From SLFT01 sp964493075 (lineage in GTDB: Bacteria; Hydrogenedentota; Hydrogenedentia; Hydrogenedentales; CAITNO01), in NCBI GenBank assembly GCA_964493075.1, contig CAZBNU010000207.1, positions 1 to 7,248 of the forward strand: a stretch of 7,248 bases of DNA, written 5' to 3'. The notes under the pieces are model-generated. The model did not search any database, was not told the DNA's origin, and saw nothing but the letters and a program-made list of their open reading frames with translations. The position numbers were made by a program, and so were the translations under genes. Shown here piece after piece: positions 5,290 to 7,248 of the stretch (position 1 is the stretch's first letter; every line of letters starts with the position of its first letter).

Positions 5290-6878
5290 TCCATAAGCAG
5301 GAACTGTACGTGCCTGTGCGTGATGTATCGCTGTACGAGATTCTCCGCCAGGAAACGGGTCATATTGCTGTTCAGCATGATGATTTGGATTTGCTGGTGA
5401 TCATGGATAGTGTCACCGCATCCGAGGTAGAACATTTCGATGACATCGCACAAAAAGCGCAGACTTTTGTTGTTATTCACGGCGACACAGATTTGCCTGT
5501 AAATGAATCAAGCAATTGTGTCCATATCTCCTGTGCGGAGCCGCTCCTTGAAAAAGACCGCGTTTTCCTACTGCTTTCCAGAACCATCAGTCTTGCCCTC
5601 TTTGGCCAGGATATGGATGTCTCAGGGAAAGAGGTGTTTGAGGGCGGCTGGACTGTGCAGCGTTCCACTGTGGTTCGTTTCGCCGCGGCGTTATTGGGCT
5701 CCCATCAGATAGTAACCCTTCCTGAAATAACACCGTCTACGGACATTGAAGACCGGATTTCCTCCGCCATGATGCGGCTCACAGCGCTTCACGCAGGCGC
5801 CCTTGAATCGCGAGAACACAGCGTTGCGGTAGAGAAGAACGATCTGCTTTCCGTGCTTGACATTCTGAAAGCGATTTCGGCGGAACGTCAGGCCCGTGAT
5901 ATTCTCTTCGTTTTTGTGGAGCAGATTGCCCGCATTATTCCCGTTGACCGCTGTTCCATTGTGCGGATTCTGGACGGCGAAACAGAGGGGGCGGTATTGG
6001 TGTCCCATGAAAACGAGACACTTCGGGACTGCCTCATCCAGTTGGAGAAGTACCCGGAACTCACTGCGGTAGTGGAGACTGGCGAAATGCTGGCGATTGA
6101 TGACGTGACTGCCCATCCGCTTATGGGTGAAGTGAGTGGCATCCTTCAGCGGGCAGGCATAATGTCTCTGCTTGTGCTGCCCATTGTGCGTCAGGATGCG
6201 CATGTAGGGACGCTGATTCTTCGAGCTGCCCGGCGCCATGGCGCATTTACGTTGCGTGAGATCAGTTTTTTTCAGATTGTGACTGAGGCTGCGGCAAATG
6301 CTTTGGAACGCGCCCATTTGTTTGAGAGTATACAGGTGGCCAATGAGCGCCTGGAGCAGTTGGCCATTACAGATAGTCTTACGGGAATTTATAACAGGCG
6401 TTATTTTCATGAACGCTTTGAGCATGAGTTTGAACGTGCCGTCCGGTATGGTCTTCCATTCTCCTGCGTGATCTTCGATATTGACGATTTCAAGCAGGTG
6501 AACGATACCTATGGGCACCTTATCGGTGATGAGGTCTTGAAGGAAGTGGCGCAGTGTATGATTTCCTGTACGCGGCGTGTTGATATCCTGGCGCGCTATG
6601 GTGGAGAGGAATTTGTTATTCTATTGCCGCAGACTGACTTGGAGGGTGCTTCAATAGAAGCGGAGCGCATACGTTCTGTTTTTGAAAAACATGCGTTTTC
6701 TGAAATACCGGAAACCAGAAAAGTTACCATCAGTGTAGGCGTCGCGACACTGGATTCGTCTGCAATGAAAGTCAGCAACGACTTGTTGAACGCTGCCGAT
6801 ATGGCGCTTTATGAGGCAAAAAACAGCGGGAAAAACCGGGTTGTTATCCATCAGAACCCACGAAGGAATACGAAATGA
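5226..6878 (+). CDS. GAF-GGDEF diguanylate cyclase
   Basis: The 550-residue protein is predicted to make cyclic di-GMP from two GTP. ATG 5226 is the first possible start, since an in-frame TAA lies at 5220-5222; a weak GGA (5214-5216) precedes it. Residues 1-195 form an unrecognised alpha/beta-like N-terminal region without a signal peptide; its one strongly hydrophobic stretch (about 113-126) is short and could be a buried helix. Residues 196-207 may be a linker helix. A GAF domain spans about 208-362 ('DRCSIVRILDG', 'LLVLPIVRQDAHVGTLIL'). A connecting helix (about 363-380) leads to GGDEF, which begins 'ITDSLTGIYNRR'. Key residues are Asp418 (metal, in FDIDDFKQVNDTYGH) and the signature GGEEF at 459-463. 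An RxxD product-inhibition site (Arg450-Asp453) lies at the standard distance before it. All catalytic residues and the I-site are present, so it should be active and feedback-inhibited. The stop overlaps the next gene by four bases, so it heads an operon with a lipoprotein. Confidence 0.95.
   Translation: MCIENPTAPLLQRMENLFRTVIHKQELYVPVRDVSLYEILRQETGHIAVQHDDLDLLVIMDSVTASEVEHFDDIAQKAQTFVVIHGDTDLPVNESSNCVHISCAEPLLEKDRVFLLLSRTISLALFGQDMDVSGKEVFEGGWTVQRSTVVRFAAALLGSHQIVTLPEITPSTDIEDRISSAMMRLTALHAGALESREHSVAVEKNDLLSVLDILKAISAERQARDILFVFVEQIARIIPVDRCSIVRILDGETEGAVLVSHENETLRDCLIQLEKYPELTAVVETGEMLAIDDVTAHPLMGEVSGILQRAGIMSLLVLPIVRQDAHVGTLILRAARRHGAFTLREISFFQIVTEAAANALERAHLFESIQVANERLEQLAITDSLTGIYNRRYFHERFEHEFERAVRYGLPFSCVIFDIDDFKQVNDTYGHLIGDEVLKEVAQCMISCTRRVDILARYGGEEFVILLPQTDLEGASIEAERIRSVFEKHAFSEIPETRKVTISVGVATLDSSAMKVSNDLLNAADMALYEAKNSGKNRVVIHQNPRRNTK
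6863..6867 (+). promoter_or_regulatory. Shine-Dalgarno AAGGA for the lipoprotein gene, inside the cyclase gene
   Basis: AAGGA lies seven bases before ATG 6875, within the last codons of the cyclase gene. Together with the ATGA stop/start overlap it supports this start and translational coupling. Confidence 0.7.
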
Positions 6879-7248
6879 AATTGAAGATCACAGTGCTTTT
6901 GTGTCTTGTCCTGGTGCATGTCGGTTGTGCCAGCATTGGGTCGTCCTTTATCAAAATGCGCCCTGATTATTCCCAGGTGCCCGAAGCAGAATTGCGGGAG
7001 GCCGCAAGTGCTATTGAAAAGGCCGCCATGCAGGGTGAACGCGAGCCGGTGCTGGCGGACTATCCGGGTGTCGTTCTCACTACCCCGGAAATCGTACAGG
7101 CCATGCGCACTCGTGCAGCCAGATCGGCGTTGGTAAGCGACTTGCTCGCTTCCGGCCATGCATACGAACAGACGAACGGCACGATTAAAATTATCAACTC
7201 GCGAGAGTACAAGAAAAATACTACATCCCGAGAGCGCGACCAGAACGC
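6875..7248 (+). CDS. Putative lipoprotein, possibly DUF1318/YdbL-like (3' partial)
   Basis: The frame opens at ATG 6875, in a four-base ATGA overlap with the cyclase stop, and runs off the right edge after 124 complete codons. The start, MKLKITVLLCLVLVHVGCAS, is a short lipoprotein signal peptide with Cys18 as the likely acylated residue. The lipobox V-H-V-G-C has His at -3 where Leu is usual, so lipidation is likely but not certain. Ala and Ser at +2/+3 (no Asp) suggest outer-membrane sorting. The rest is soluble, with an Ala/Glu-rich helix (about 39-55), then 'TTPEIVQAMRTRAAR' and a downstream charged stretch. This arrangement loosely recalls DUF1318 (YdbL-like) proteins, but the diagnostic C-terminus is missing and I would not rely on it. 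Coupling to a diguanylate cyclase suggests an envelope protein co-produced with c-di-GMP signalling; no direct function can be read from the visible part. Confidence 0.8.
   Translation, partial: MKLKITVLLCLVLVHVGCASIGSSFIKMRPDYSQVPEAELREAASAIEKAAMQGEREPVLADYPGVVLTTPEIVQAMRTRAARSALVSDLLASGHAYEQTNGTIKIINSREYKKNTTSRERDQN

Noticed and set aside
5691..6518. 275-codon open frame on the minus strand inside the cyclase gene
   Set aside because: It lies entirely under the GAF/GGDEF coding sequence, whose motifs are intact, and its product shows no recognisable domain or signal.

Overview
The window looks like chromosomal DNA from a Gram-negative, probably environmental bacterium. The Gram-negative call rests on a lipobox-bearing lipoprotein, a LysM-type periplasmic amidase and a pseudopilin-like C-terminus. 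Base composition in the genes is roughly balanced, and at least one gene starts with TTG. The pilin tail resembles those common in Planctomycetes/Lentisphaerae/Hydrogenedentes-type and acidobacterial genomes, but that taxonomic hint is weak. I see no tRNA, rRNA, CRISPR array, insertion sequence or phage gene.

Layout. Bases 1-155 (+) are the last codons of a type II secretion/type IV pilin-like protein. It converges on a long N-acetylmuramoyl-L-alanine amidase (194-2026, -) with LysM-like modules, a proline-rich linker and an enlarged catalytic domain. A 387-base non-coding stretch (2027-2413) follows. It holds four phased AT-rich boxes, a 14-bp perfect palindrome and a possible folded element. 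Next is a soluble hybrid histidine kinase (2414-4807, -): degenerate receiver, two PAS domains, HisKA, HATPase and a C-terminal receiver. A divergent control region of about 420 bases (4808-5225) carries good sigma70-type promoters and small palindromes. It separates the kinase from a GAF-GGDEF diguanylate cyclase (5226-6878, +), which overlaps by ATGA a lipoprotein gene (6875 to the window edge, +).

How the genes may work together. The kinase and the cyclase are divergently transcribed from one intergenic region, and both begin with a poorly conserved alpha/beta-like domain ahead of recognisable sensory domains. A phosphorelay plus c-di-GMP module is a reasonable inference. The cyclase is translationally coupled to a lipoprotein, and the amidase lies downstream of the kinase on the same strand, so a link to the cell envelope is possible but not shown. 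The most unusual features are the kinase's N-terminal pseudo-receiver, in which the phospho-acceptor Asp is replaced by Glu and the Mg-binding acids and the Lys are lost, and the phased AT-box array ahead of the amidase. Nothing here amounts to a clearly new defence or metabolic system.
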